This document shows positions 9,811-18,662 of a stretch of DNA of 64,000 bases, one piece after another. The translations under genes and the position numbers were made by a program. The notes beneath the pieces are model-generated. The model had not been told where the DNA came from. It did no database searches and saw nothing but the letters and a program-made list of their open reading frames with translations. This DNA comes from Streptomyces calvus. GTDB lineage: Bacteria > Actinomycetota > Actinomycetes > Streptomycetales > Streptomycetaceae. Location: assembly GCF_006782915.1 (NCBI RefSeq), contig NZ_VCNP01000056.1:620001-684000 (forward strand), read 5' to 3'. The first letter of the stretch is position 1. Each line of letters opens with the position of its first letter.

Positions 9811-10635
9811 CTACACGGCCTCGACGGGGTCGCCGACCCGGACGGTGCCCCTCGACAGGGGTACGAGGTTCTGTCCGAAGAGGAGCCGTCCACCGGTCCG
9901 GCGGTGGGCGGCCAGGGTGTGCAGGGGCTCGCGGCCGCGCCGGGCGGTGTCCTGGTCGGTGGTGGTCACCACGCACCGGCCGCTCGGCTTGGCGACGCGG
10001 AAGACGACCTCGCCGATGGTGACGCGCGTCCACCGGTCCTCCGCCCAGGCCTCGGTGCCCCGCACCACCACGTTCGGCCGGAAGCGGCTCATCGGCAGCG
10101 GACCCTCGCCGTGGTGTTCGCCTTGTGCGATCAGGGAGTTGAGGTGGTCCAGGGAGGCGGTCGTGGTGAGCAGCAGCGGATAGCCGTCGGCGAAGGAGAC
10201 CGTCTCGCCCGCCAGGGCGAACGCGGGGTCGACCGGCCGCCGGGCGGCGGGCTCGTCCAGGTGCACGAGGCGCACCGCGACGCCGAGGCGGGCGCTGCAC
10301 CAGGCGTGCACGGCCTCGTCCTCGGCCGGGACCACCTCGACCTTGGTGCCGAAGAGGTCCGCCGGGACCGTCCCGCCGGGCGCCGGCACGGCCACCGTCA
10401 CCGGCTCCGACCCGGGTGCGGACAGCCGGAGGCCGCCGCCGGGCAGAAGCTCGGCGGCGGCCAGTGCCAGGCTCGGGTGTCGGCGCTGGGTGACGACCTT
10501 TCCCCCGTCGTCGATCAGCATCCAGCGCCGGTCCCCGGCCGGCCCCCAGGGCTCCACGTCGACCTCCCGGAGCGACAGGCTCCGGAACGCCTTGACCGGG
10601 TGAATGTGGATCGAGTGCAGTCGAGCTTTCCCCAT
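9811..10635 (-). CDS. MOSC domain protein (molybdenum cofactor-dependent, mARC/YcbX-like)
   Basis: 274 aa. An N-terminal MOSC_N beta-barrel (IHIHPVKAFRSLSLREVDV, GDRRWMLIDDGG) precedes the MOSC core with RFRPNVVVRG and the conserved cysteine in GRCVVTTTDQDT, the expected molybdenum ligand. Such proteins reduce N-hydroxylated substrates or carry Moco sulfur. The C-terminal ferredoxin domain of YcbX is absent, so electrons must come from a separate protein. The ATG giving MGKARLHSIHIHPVK is the family-typical start. Confidence 0.88.
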   Translation of the reverse strand: MGKARLHSIHIHPVKAFRSLSLREVDVEPWGPAGDRRWMLIDDGGKVVTQRRHPSLALAAAELLPGGGLRLSAPGSEPVTVAVPAPGGTVPADLFGTKVEVVPAEDEAVHAWCSARLGVAVRLVHLDEPAARRPVDPAFALAGETVSFADGYPLLLTTTASLDHLNSLIAQGEHHGEGPLPMSRFRPNVVVRGTEAWAEDRWTRVTIGEVVFRVAKPSGRCVVTTTDQDTARRGREPLHTLAAHRRTGGRLLFGQNLVPLSRGTVRVGDPVEAV

Positions 10636-10676
10636 GGGGTCATCGTGCCATCCGGCGGTGACGACCCCGGGTCGGC

Positions 10677-11105
10677 TCAGTACCCGCGGTACTGCTGGTT
10701 GTTGTACGGGTCCTGGTAGGGAGCGGGACCCGGCCGGGGAGCCGCGGGGCGCATCGCCTCGTAACCGGCGGGCGGCGCCGGACGCGGCGGCTGCGGCTGG
10801 GGTCCCGGGTAGCCGCGCGGCGCGGTGGCCTGCTGCGGGATGTACGCCGCGGGCGCCTGCTGGAGCGGGGCGGGCTGCGGCGCCTGCGGGTAGCCGTAGG
10901 CGGGCTGGGACGGAGCCGCCGGGAGGGCCGGCAACGCCGAGGGAAGTGCGGGCAGATGGGCGGCCGGTGCGTCGTACGCGGCGGGGACCCGGATCGGGGC
11001 GATCTGCGGGGTGCCCCGCTCGGCCACGAGCGAGTCGTAGATCGGGGTGTCCGGGAAGGAGGCGGAGTAGTAGCCGCCGCCATAGCTGGAGCGGGGGGAG
11101 GTCAT
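10677..11105 (-). CDS. DUF6643-like Pro/Ala/Gln-rich protein of streptomycetes
   Basis: 142 aa. A conserved head (SSYGGGYYSASFPDTPIYDS, then RGTPQIAPIRVPAAYD) is followed by a low-complexity tail rich in Pro, Ala, Gln and Tyr that ends NNQQYRGY. The whole is probably disordered. No function is known to me. A TAACTT box at 11113-11118 on the minus strand lies 7 nt before the ATG, so a leaderless transcript is possible. Confidence 0.75.
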   Translation of the reverse strand: MTSPRSSYGGGYYSASFPDTPIYDSLVAERGTPQIAPIRVPAAYDAPAAHLPALPSALPALPAAPSQPAYGYPQAPQPAPLQQAPAAYIPQQATAPRGYPGPQPQPPRPAPPAGYEAMRPAAPRPGPAPYQDPYNNQQYRGY

Positions 11106-11395
11106 GGCACATAAGTTAAGCCCACGATGTGTTGGTTGGGGAGACCGATAAGAGGGTTGTTTTCCGTGCCCGCCGTGACCCGGGATCCCCAATGCGAGCG
11201 AACACGGCAAAAACGGTCACTTTGCCGTGCGTATTTCGTGTAAAGGCCTAGTACCGGGCGGGTTACCGGCGGTTGACCGCCCGTTCCCCGCCACCGTCCC
11301 GTGGGCCTCGCGGGCCCGGGGGAATAAGTTGTGCGGACGAATACCGACGGACGCCGGGACCCTGCCTGGCGCGGCGACCCGTGATGGGGGCGGAC

Positions 11396-12727
11396 ATGTC
11401 AATGCCGAAGGGATCGAACACACCGGTGCCGGCCACGGCACTGCGGGTGGAGGTGGGCTGGCGTTCCGGCCCCGGCGTGCCCGACACGGACGCCTCGGCG
11501 CTGCTGCTGACCGGCGGAAAGGTCCGCTCCGACGACGACTTCGTCTTCTACAACCAGCCCGCGCACGCCTCCGGTGCCGTCCGGCACGAGGGCAAGCGGG
11601 ACGCCGGCGGCAGGGTCACCGACACCCTCCTGGTCGACCTCACGCGGGTGGAGCCCGGCATCGAGACGGTGATCCTCGCGGCCTCCTGCGACGGCGGCAC
11701 GTTCGGACAGGTCCCGGACCTGTATATCGAGGTCGAGGACGCCGGCACCGGCACCGTGGCGGCCCGCTTCGACAGCGCCGGCGCGACCAGCGAGACGGCG
11801 TTCGTGCTCGGCGAGTTCTACCGGCGCCAGGGCGCCTGGAAGTTCCGCGCCGTCGGCCAGGGCTACAGCAGCGGCCTCGAGGGCCTCGCCACCGACTACG
11901 GCATCACCGTCGACGAACCGCGGCAGGCCGCCCCCACGGCCCCGCCCGCCGCACCGCCGCCCGCCGCACCGCCGGTCACCGCACCGCCGCCCGCCGCACC
12001 GCCGGTCACCGCACCGCCGGTCACCGTGCCCCCGCCCCCGGCCGCCCCGCCCGCGCCGGCCGCACCTCCCGCACCTCCCGCGCCGGTCCGGCTGACGAAG
12101 GTGACGCTCACCAAGGCGGCCCCCTCCGTCTCCCTGACCAAGCAGGGCGGCACCTCCGGCACCCTGCACGTGAACCTCAACTGGCAGGTGCGCAAGCAGT
12201 TCTCGGGCTGGGCCGGGAAACTGGGCCGTCCGGTCGCCATGCACTCCGACCTCGACCTGGACCTGTGCGCCCTGTACGAACTCGCCGACGGCAGGAAGGG
12301 CGTCGTCCAGGCGCTCGGCAACGCCTTCGGCGCGCTGCACCAGCCGCCGTACATCCACCTCGACGGCGACGACCGCACCGGCGCCGTGTCGACCGGTGAG
12401 AACCTCACCGTCAACCTCGACCACAAGCAGCAGTTCCGGCGCATCCTGGTCTTCGTCACCATCTACGAGGGCGCCCGCTCCTTCGCCGACCTGCACGCCA
12501 CGGTCACCCTCCAGCCGCAGTTCGGCGCGCCGATCGACTTCTCCCTCGACGAGTGCACCGTCCCCTCGACGGTGTGCGCGCTCGCCCTGATCACCAACAC
12601 CGGCGGCGGCGAGCTCGTCGTCCAGCGCGAGGCCCGCTACCTGGTCCCGGAGCGGGGAGTGAGCCCGCAGCGCACCGTCGACTACGCGTACGGCTGGGGC
12701 ATGAACTGGACGCCCGGCCGCAAGTGA
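11396..12727 (+). CDS. TerD-family protein with two TerD-like domains
   Basis: 443 aa. The first TerD domain (about residues 5-175) has the Ca-binding-type segment DTDASALLLTGGKVRSDDDF and a family-typical FYNQPAHASGAV. A linker of about 50 residues made of repeated PPAAPPVTAPP follows. The second domain (about 215-440) begins LTKVTLTKAAPSVSL. TerD proteins bind calcium and take part in tellurite/stress responses and development. The ATG at 11396 is best placed after GGGGGCGG; ATG 11402 and 11384 are alternatives. It ends 6 nt from the convergent glycosyltransferase. Confidence 0.88.
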   Translation: MSMPKGSNTPVPATALRVEVGWRSGPGVPDTDASALLLTGGKVRSDDDFVFYNQPAHASGAVRHEGKRDAGGRVTDTLLVDLTRVEPGIETVILAASCDGGTFGQVPDLYIEVEDAGTGTVAARFDSAGATSETAFVLGEFYRRQGAWKFRAVGQGYSSGLEGLATDYGITVDEPRQAAPTAPPAAPPPAAPPVTAPPPAAPPVTAPPVTVPPPPAAPPAPAAPPAPPAPVRLTKVTLTKAAPSVSLTKQGGTSGTLHVNLNWQVRKQFSGWAGKLGRPVAMHSDLDLDLCALYELADGRKGVVQALGNAFGALHQPPYIHLDGDDRTGAVSTGENLTVNLDHKQQFRRILVFVTIYEGARSFADLHATVTLQPQFGAPIDFSLDECTVPSTVCALALITNTGGGELVVQREARYLVPERGVSPQRTVDYAYGWGMNWTPGRK

Positions 12728-12733
12728 GCACCG

Positions 12734-13951
12734 TCAGCCCTCCTCCGGCACGGCGTCCGGCCGGGCGTAGGTGCGGCCCTTCCAGGCCGCACCGCGCCCC
12801 CGGTGGTGCCGCACGGCCGAGTCCACCGTCATGAGGAGGTACAGGAACGCGGTGAACGGCAGCAGCGGCGCGAGCCACGGCGGCTGCCGGTAGTAGCGGA
12901 GCATCGGCAGGTACGTACCCGCCATCACGAGCCACGCCGCGGCCCCGAGCCCGCCCGCGACCGCGTTGCCCGCCGCCGCGCCCGCCACCACCGCGACCGG
13001 CGGCACCAGGTACACCATCGCCAGCCCGGCGACCGTGCCGGCCAGCAGCACCGGGCTGTGCCGCAGCTGCGTGTACGCGCTGCGCGACACCATCCGCCAT
13101 AGATCGCGCAGCGCCGGGTACGGGCGCACGCTGTCCACCCGGTCCGCCAGGCCCAGCCAGACGCGTCCGCCGCCGCGCTTGACCGCGCGGGCCAGCGCCA
13201 CGTCGTCGATGACGGCGTGCCGGATGGCGTCCGGGATCCGCGCCCGCGCGGCGGCCTCGGCGCGCAGCAGCACACACCCGCCGGCCGCGGCGGCCGTGCG
13301 CGTCCCGGGACGCGCGATCCGGCGGAACGGGTACAGCTGGGCGAAGAAGTAGACGAACGCCGGCACCACCAGCCGTTCCCAGAGGCTGACCACCCGCAGC
13401 CGGGCCATCTGCGACACGACGTCGAACCCGCCGCTGCGGGCCGCCGCCACCAGCCGGCGCAGGCTGTCCGGGGCGTGCGCGATGTCGGCGTCGGTCAGCA
13501 GCAGGTACTCCGGGTCCCGCGCGCGGGCCGACGCGATGCCGTGCCGCACCGCCCACAGCTTGCCGGTCCAGCCGGCCGGCGGCTCGCCGGGGGAGACCAC
13601 CGTCAGCGGCAGCCCGCCGTGCCGCCGCGCCAGCGCACGCGCCACCTCGCCCGTGCCGTCCGTACTGCTGTCGTCGACGAGGAACACCTCGGCCCGCCCC
13701 GGATAGTCCTGGGCGAGCACCGACGGCAGACTCGCGGGCAGCACGGCCGCCTCGTCCCGCGCCGGGACCACGACACACACCGGCGGCCACGCCTCCGGCT
13801 CCCGCGACGGTGGGAGCCGGACGTCCGTACGCCAGAACCAGCCCTGGCAGAGCAGCAGCCACCCCCAGGCGGCGAGAGATCCGGCGGCACTCCACACAAT
13901 GGCGCTCACCTGCCGCAGTGTGCCCCACGGGAAGGGCCCGCGGCGGCTCAT
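12734..13951 (-). CDS. Membrane-anchored family 2 glycosyltransferase (HpnB-like)
   Basis: 405 aa. An N-terminal membrane segment (about residues 17-33) precedes the GT2 core: nucleotide-binding VVVPARDEAAVLPAS, VDDSSTDGT, the DxD-type LLTDADIAHA, and VIDDVALARAVKRGG. Three or four C-terminal hydrophobic segments follow. This resembles HpnB-type glycosyltransferases, often linked to hopanoid or lipid modification, but no hopanoid genes are nearby. The start is uncertain: ATG 13951 leaves only 16 nt to the divergent racemase start, and GTG 13909 would leave room for a promoter. Confidence 0.85.
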   Translation of the reverse strand: MSRRGPFPWGTLRQVSAIVWSAAGSLAAWGWLLLCQGWFWRTDVRLPPSREPEAWPPVCVVVPARDEAAVLPASLPSVLAQDYPGRAEVFLVDDSSTDGTGEVARALARRHGGLPLTVVSPGEPPAGWTGKLWAVRHGIASARARDPEYLLLTDADIAHAPDSLRRLVAAARSGGFDVVSQMARLRVVSLWERLVVPAFVYFFAQLYPFRRIARPGTRTAAAAGGCVLLRAEAAARARIPDAIRHAVIDDVALARAVKRGGGRVWLGLADRVDSVRPYPALRDLWRMVSRSAYTQLRHSPVLLAGTVAGLAMVYLVPPVAVVAGAAAGNAVAGGLGAAAWLVMAGTYLPMLRYYRQPPWLAPLLPFTAFLYLLMTVDSAVRHHRGRGAAWKGRTYARPDAVPEEG

Positions 13952-13955
13952 CGTC

Positions 13956-13961
13956 TATCGT
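13956..13961 (+). promoter_or_regulatory. Candidate -10 box for a leaderless transcript
   Basis: TATCGT fits TANNNT and ends 6 nt before the GTG at 13968, where transcription would start at or next to the start codon. No ribosome site precedes that GTG. The -35 region is poor. Confidence 0.45.
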
Positions 13962-13967
13962 GGCCGG

Positions 13968-14762
13968 GTGAAGATCGCGCTCATGGACTCCGGAATCGGA
14001 CTGCTGGCGGCCACCGCCGCGGTGCGGCGTCTGCGCCCCGACGCCGATCTCGTCCTCTCCCTCGACCCCGACGGGATGCCCTGGGGACCCAGGACTCCGC
14101 AGGACCTCACCGAGCGCGCCCTCGCCGTCGCCGAGGCGGCGGCCGCGCACCGCCCCGACGCGCTGATCGTCGGCTGCAACACCGCCACGGTGCACGCCCT
14201 CACCGCCCTGCGCGCCCGTCTGGAGCCGCGGCTGCCGGTCGTCGGCACCGTACCGGCGATCAAACCGGCCGCGGCCGGCGGCGGACCGCTGGCGATCTGG
14301 GCCACACCCGCCACGACCGGCAGCCCCTACCAGCGCGACCTGATCCGGAACTTCGCCGGCGGCGTGACCGTGACCGAGGTGCCGTGCTGGGGGCTCGCCG
14401 AGGCCGTGGAGAGGGCCGACGAGACGGCGATCGACGCCGCGGTCGCCGCGGCCGCCGAACTCACCCCGCACGACGTGACGACCGTCGTCCTCGGCTGCAC
14501 CCACTACGAACTGGTCGCCGAGCGCATCCGCTCCGCCGTGCAGCGCCCCGGCCGGCCACCCCTCGCCCTGCACGGATCCGCCGGAGCCGTGGCCGCCCAG
14601 GCCCTGCGCCGCCTCGGTGAGCAGCCCGCCCCGGACGCCCCGGCGAGCGGCACCCTGACGGTGCTGCTGAGCGGACGGCAGGGCCCGCTGCCCACGGCCG
14701 CGCTCACCTACGCCGAGGGCAGGCTGCTGCGGGAGGCCGCTCCCGCCCGGACGGCGCAGTAG
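13968..14762 (+). CDS. Aspartate/glutamate racemase-family protein
   Basis: 264 aa. It carries the two catalytic-cysteine motifs of MurI-like racemases, VGCNTATVHAL and LGCTHYELVAERI, and the N-terminal MDSGIGLLA. Length is normal for the family. Glutamate racemases supply D-Glu for peptidoglycan; this copy may be a paralogue, because the N-terminal glycine loop departs from the classic FDSGxGG. The GTG start is supported by the family N-terminus and by a -10 box ending 6 nt away. It is divergent from the glycosyltransferase. Confidence 0.82.
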   Translation: MKIALMDSGIGLLAATAAVRRLRPDADLVLSLDPDGMPWGPRTPQDLTERALAVAEAAAAHRPDALIVGCNTATVHALTALRARLEPRLPVVGTVPAIKPAAAGGGPLAIWATPATTGSPYQRDLIRNFAGGVTVTEVPCWGLAEAVERADETAIDAAVAAAAELTPHDVTTVVLGCTHYELVAERIRSAVQRPGRPPLALHGSAGAVAAQALRRLGEQPAPDAPASGTLTVLLSGRQGPLPTAALTYAEGRLLREAAPARTAQ

Positions 14763-14799
14763 CACGGCATCGGACGGTACCCGCCGGGCGGATCCTGAG

Positions 14800-14805
14800 T
14801 AACCT
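14800..14805 (+). promoter_or_regulatory. Candidate -10 box for a leaderless transcript
   Basis: TAACCT fits TANNNT and ends 7 nt before the ATG at 14813. No ribosome site is present ahead of that ATG. Confidence 0.45.
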
Positions 14806-14812
14806 CGACGGT

Positions 14813-15358
14813 ATGAGGGACCACCGCCACGGCGGGCGCACCCCGCATTCCGAGGTGTGGACCGGGCGTGCGACCAACCGCTTCCAGTGGCTGCTGGCGC
14901 TGATCGGCGCCGCCTGCATGGCGCTCGGCATCGCGCTGGCTGTCGACTCGGCGTGGACCACGGGCGTCGCGCCGCTGGTGATGGCCGTCGTCGGCTGCAT
15001 CGCCGCCGGGCTGCTGGTCCTGTTCGGCACCCTCGCCTTCGTCCATGTCGCGCTGCGGGTCGACGAGGACCACCTGGAGGTGCGCTGCGGCCACATGGGT
15101 GTGCCGCGCCGCCGCATCCCGCTGTCGCACGTCGCCGGAGCGGAGTTCGCCCCGCACGTCACGCCGCGCCACTGGGGCGGCTGGGGGTACCGGTGGCGGC
15201 CCGAGAAGGGCACGGCGGTCGTCGTACGTCGCGGTGAGGGCGTCGTGCTGAGGCTGTGGGACGGCCACACCTTCACCGTCACCGTGGACGACGCGGAGGC
15301 GGCGGTACATGTCATCCGCGACCGCCTCCGCCCGGGCAGGCCGGGTCCGACACGCTGA
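14813..15358 (+). CDS. PH domain-like membrane protein
   Basis: 181 aa. Two adjacent hydrophobic segments (about residues 25-50 and 55-78) are followed by a bacterial PH-like domain (LRVDEDHLEVRCGHMGVPRR, WRPEKGTAVVVRRGEGVVL). This is the layout of small actinobacterial PH/YdbT-like membrane proteins, whose function is largely unknown. It is probably transcribed separately from the racemase 50 nt upstream. Confidence 0.78.
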   Translation: MRDHRHGGRTPHSEVWTGRATNRFQWLLALIGAACMALGIALAVDSAWTTGVAPLVMAVVGCIAAGLLVLFGTLAFVHVALRVDEDHLEVRCGHMGVPRRRIPLSHVAGAEFAPHVTPRHWGGWGYRWRPEKGTAVVVRRGEGVVLRLWDGHTFTVTVDDAEAAVHVIRDRLRPGRPGPTR

Positions 15359-15424
15359 GCCGGCCACGTAGCGGTGCGCGACACGTGTCCACCGCACAGG
15401 TACGGCAGCGTACGGGCACGGCGC

Positions 15425-15625
15425 GCCGCACGAGCAGGGCTCCGTACGAGCACGGTGCCGCACGAGCAGGGCTCCGTACGAGCCGCTCAGCGTGTGAGCA
15501 CCGCAGCGCACGCGTTTCGGCCTCGTACGAGACGCTCACCTTGTGAGCACGGCGCCGCACGAGCAGGGCTCCGTACGAGCACGGTGCCGCACGAGCAGGG
15601 CTCCGTACGAGCCGCTCAGCGTGTG
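15425..15625. repeat. Two copies of a 72-bp direct repeat, each with an internal 32-bp tandem duplication
   Basis: 15425-15496 and 15554-15625 are identical and 129 nt apart. Inside each, a unit beginning GCCGCACGAGCAGGGCTCCG occurs twice at a period of 32 (15425 and 15457; 15554 and 15586). The second 72-bp copy runs into the last 10 nt of the convergent O-antigen ligase-like gene and carries its TGA. GTACGAGC and GCACGAGC half-units also recur between the copies. This is tandem amplification in the gap between two convergent genes. Confidence 0.9.
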
Positions 15626-16695
15626 GCTCGGTCACCGTGCGGACCGGCGTCGGCCGTGTGGCGTGTGGTCTCGTCCGGGTAGGGGCGGGCCGTGGCGAGT
15701 CCCGCCAGCAGGCCGCCGCCCACGGACACCGCGGTGAAACTCAGGGCGTTGCCCACCGCGGCGACGGCGGCGAGGACGGTCAGAGCGGCACCCGCGGTGA
15801 GCACCACCGGCGTGGCGCGCGGGCTGCGCCACAGGGCGTACAGGAGCCAGGCAAAGACCAGCGCGAGCAGCGCCACCCCGGTCACACCCTGCTCGGCCGC
15901 CAGCTGCAGCGGCGCGGAGTGGGGCTTGCCGGTGGACAGCGGCGACTGCGCGGACACCGTACTCAGCTCGCCGAAACGACCCGGCCCCACGCCCGGACCC
16001 GCGTGGTCGCCGGCCATGCCGAGCGCGTCCCGCCACAGACCCACGCGGTGCGCGGTGAGCCGCTCCTCCAGCGAGGCGGCCGTCCTCCCGGGCACGGCGT
16101 TCGCGGCGACCGCCCAGGTCAGTCCCGTCACGGCGGCGGCGGTGGCGGCCAGCCCCGCGAGCGCGGGCCCGCGGCGCCGTATGCGGCCCGCGGCCACGGA
16201 ACACAGCAGTACCACCGCGACGGCCACGCACCCCGTGACCGAGCCCAGGGCGGCCGCGGTCACCACGGCCGCCGTGGCCGGCAGCCAGAGCGCGCACCGC
16301 ACGGCCGGGGTGACGGCCGCCCGGGCCGCGCAGCACGCGGCGCCGGCCGACAGCGCGAGCACGGCGGTCGTCGCCCCCGCGTGCCCCAGCGGCGGGCCGA
16401 TCGGCGGGCCCGGCGTGAGCCGCGGCACCGTCACCGTCAGGCAGATGCCGGCCAGGGCGGCCGCACAGGGCGCGGCCACCGGCAGCAGCGCCCCGCCGAT
16501 CCGGCCCGCCGCGTAGCCCGCGGCGACGGCCAGGACCGCCAGCAGCACGCCCTCGGGCCGGCCGTCGCCGGCCGCCGCCGTGATCAGCGACCAGGCCGCG
16601 CAGGCCCCCAGCACCACGACGCCCGCCATGTCAGGGCCGGTCCGTCTCCCGCCGTCCGCATCCGGTCCGGCGCCCGCTCTTCCGGTGGAATCCAC
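15616..16695 (-). CDS. O-antigen ligase (Wzy_C)-like polytopic membrane protein
   Basis: 359 aa from the GTG at 16695, or 337 aa from the ATG at 16629. About ten hydrophobic segments surround a Wzy_C-type loop with GVGPGRFGE and KPHSAPLQLAAEQG, the part carrying the conserved His/Glu of O-antigen ligases and polymerases. In Gram-positive bacteria such proteins link or polymerise surface glycans. The GTG start sits behind a G-rich site but the true start is not certain. The 3' end lies inside the 72-bp repeat. Confidence 0.75.
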   Translation of the reverse strand: MDSTGRAGAGPDADGGRRTGPDMAGVVVLGACAAWSLITAAAGDGRPEGVLLAVLAVAAGYAAGRIGGALLPVAAPCAAALAGICLTVTVPRLTPGPPIGPPLGHAGATTAVLALSAGAACCAARAAVTPAVRCALWLPATAAVVTAAALGSVTGCVAVAVVLLCSVAAGRIRRRGPALAGLAATAAAVTGLTWAVAANAVPGRTAASLEERLTAHRVGLWRDALGMAGDHAGPGVGPGRFGELSTVSAQSPLSTGKPHSAPLQLAAEQGVTGVALLALVFAWLLYALWRSPRATPVVLTAGAALTVLAAVAAVGNALSFTAVSVGGGLLAGLATARPYPDETTRHTADAGPHGDRATR

Positions 16696-16983
16696 ACCCC
16701 GCACCCCGCCCCCGCGTAGCCCCCGGCCTGTGACGGGCCCCGGGCGCCGACGCCGTGACCGGCGGTACGACCGGGGCACCGGCACACCGTAACGGCTGGT
16801 GGCCGGTTTGGGGATGTGTGGTGACAAGTCACGCGGAAACGATCCGGCGCGGTGGCCGCGCCATATGAGTGTTACCCCTACGGCCCTCCCCGCCGCAGCC
16901 TGTTCCGCTTCACCCCCTGCCCCCGTGGCCCCGCCCTCCCGGCCCCCGTCCGGCCGTGCTGTCGGCTGCCAGGTCACGCGCCG

Positions 16984-16989
16984 TAGACT
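16984..16989 (+). promoter_or_regulatory. Candidate -10 box for a leaderless lnt transcript
   Basis: TAGACT fits TANNNT and ends 6 nt before the GTG at 16996. Upstream, 16696-16983 holds no gene and is C-rich; it must also contain the promoter of the divergent ligase-like gene. Confidence 0.5.
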
Positions 16990-16995
16990 CCCGGA

Positions 16996-18606
16996 GTGAC
17001 CGTCACCGCAACCTCCGTCGGCGAGTCCGCCCCGGTGCCGCCGCAGACCGCGCCCTCGGCGTGGCGCGGGCGGCTCGCCCGGCTCCTCCCGGCCGCCGCA
17101 GCCGCTTCCTCGGGCCTGCTGCTCTACGTCAGCTTCCCGCCGCGCACCCTGTGGTGGCTGGCGCTGCCCGCGTTCGCCGTTCTCGGCCTGGTGCTGCGCG
17201 GCCGGAGCTGGAAGGCGGGATTCGGCCTCGGCTATCTCTTCGGCCTGGGTTTCCTGCTGCCGCTGCTGGTGTGGACCGGTGTGGAGGTCGGCCCGGGGCC
17301 GTGGCTCGCCCTGGTGGTGATCGAGGCGGTGTTCGTCGCCCTGGTCGGCGCGGGTGTCGCCGCGGTGTCGAAACTGCCGGGATGGCCGGTGTGGGCGGCG
17401 GCACTGTGGATCGCCGGCGAGGCGGCCCGCGCGCGCGTGCCGTTCCACGGCTTCCCCTGGGGAAAGGTCGCGTTCGGTCAGGCGGACGGCGTGTTCCTGC
17501 CGCTCGCCGCGCTGGGCGGCACCCCGGTCCTGGGATTCGCCGTCGTGCTGTGCGGCTTCGGCCTGTACGAGGTGGTCCGGACGTCCGTGTCGGCCCGCCG
17601 CACCGGTACCGTGCGGCGCGCCGCGGCGGTGGTCGGTGTGCTGAGCGTCGTCGTCCCCGTGGTGGCGGCCGTCGCGACCCGTGCGCTGGTCAGCGACAAG
17701 GCCGAGGACGGCACCGTGACCGTCGCGGTCATCCAGGGCAACGTGCCGCGCCTGGGGCTCGACTTCAACTCGCAGCGGCGCGCCGTCCTCGACCACCACG
17801 CGCGGGAGACGGAGCGGCTGGCGGCCGAGGTCGCGGCCGGCACGGCCGAGCAGCCGGACATCGTGCTGTGGCCGGAGAACTCCTCCGACATCGACCCCTT
17901 CGTCAACGACGACGCGCGTGCCGTCATCGACGGTGCGGCCAAGGCGATCGACGCGCCGATCTCGGTCGGCGGCGTGGTCGCCAGGGACGGCAGACTGCTC
18001 AACGAGCAGATCCTGTGGGACCCGGTGAAGGGCCCCGTCGACACCTACGACAAACGGCAGATCCAGCCCTTCGGCGAGTACCTGCCGCTGCGTTCGCTGG
18101 TGGGGGCGGTCAACGAGAACTGGACGTCGATGGTCCGCCAGGACTTCAGCCGGGGCGGCGAGCCCGGCGTGTTCCGCATGGACGGCGCCGGAGTCGGCCT
18201 GGTCACCTGCTACGAGGCCGCCTTCGACTGGGCGGTGCGCGACACGGTCACCGCCGGCGCCCAGCTGATCTCGGTGCCCAGCAACAACGCCACCTTCGGC
18301 CGCAGCGAGATGACCTACCAGCAGCTCGCCATGTCCCGGGTCCGGGCCGTGGAGCACAGCCGTGCCGTCACCGTGCCGGTCACCAGCGGGGTCAGCGCGA
18401 TCATCGCGCCCGACGGGCGGATCACGCAGCGGACGGGCATGTTCGTCGCCGACTCGCTGGTGCAGGAGGTGCCGCTGCGCTCCTCGCAGACCCCGGCGAC
18501 CCGTCTCGGCGTCCTCCCGGAGACCGCCCTGGTGCTCGTCGCCGCGGGCGGTCTCGGGTGGGCCGTCGCCAGCGGGGTGCGCGGGCGACGCGCCGGTGAC
18601 GTGTAG
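16996..18606 (+). CDS. lnt: Apolipoprotein N-acyltransferase
   Basis: 536 aa. Six or seven N-terminal transmembrane segments are followed by a nitrilase-fold catalytic domain from about residue 235 and one C-terminal membrane segment. The Glu-Lys-Cys triad is visible: Glu in VLWPENSS (about 294), Lys in TYDKRQIQPFGEYLP (about 352) and Cys in VTCYEAAFDW (about 405). The enzyme transfers an acyl chain from a phospholipid to the N-terminal Cys of lipoproteins. Streptomycetes often carry two copies. Start from the -10 spacing and family N-terminus. Confidence 0.93.
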   Translation: MTVTATSVGESAPVPPQTAPSAWRGRLARLLPAAAAASSGLLLYVSFPPRTLWWLALPAFAVLGLVLRGRSWKAGFGLGYLFGLGFLLPLLVWTGVEVGPGPWLALVVIEAVFVALVGAGVAAVSKLPGWPVWAAALWIAGEAARARVPFHGFPWGKVAFGQADGVFLPLAALGGTPVLGFAVVLCGFGLYEVVRTSVSARRTGTVRRAAAVVGVLSVVVPVVAAVATRALVSDKAEDGTVTVAVIQGNVPRLGLDFNSQRRAVLDHHARETERLAAEVAAGTAEQPDIVLWPENSSDIDPFVNDDARAVIDGAAKAIDAPISVGGVVARDGRLLNEQILWDPVKGPVDTYDKRQIQPFGEYLPLRSLVGAVNENWTSMVRQDFSRGGEPGVFRMDGAGVGLVTCYEAAFDWAVRDTVTAGAQLISVPSNNATFGRSEMTYQQLAMSRVRAVEHSRAVTVPVTSGVSAIIAPDGRITQRTGMFVADSLVQEVPLRSSQTPATRLGVLPETALVLVAAGGLGWAVASGVRGRRAGDV

Positions 18607-18650
18607 CCGTGCGCCCCGCGACGTGCGGGGAAGCGCGCCGACGGGACGGT

Positions 18651-18656
18651 TAAGGT
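18651..18656 (+). promoter_or_regulatory. Candidate -10 box for a leaderless transcript
   Basis: TAAGGT fits TANNNT and ends 6 nt before the ATG at 18663. The 56-nt gap after lnt has no ribosome site close to that ATG. Confidence 0.45.
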
Positions 18657-18662
18657 CGGGCC

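Noticed and set aside
15425..15625. CRISPR array or attachment site
   Set aside because: Repeats are nested tandem duplications without unique spacers; no integrase or tRNA is near.
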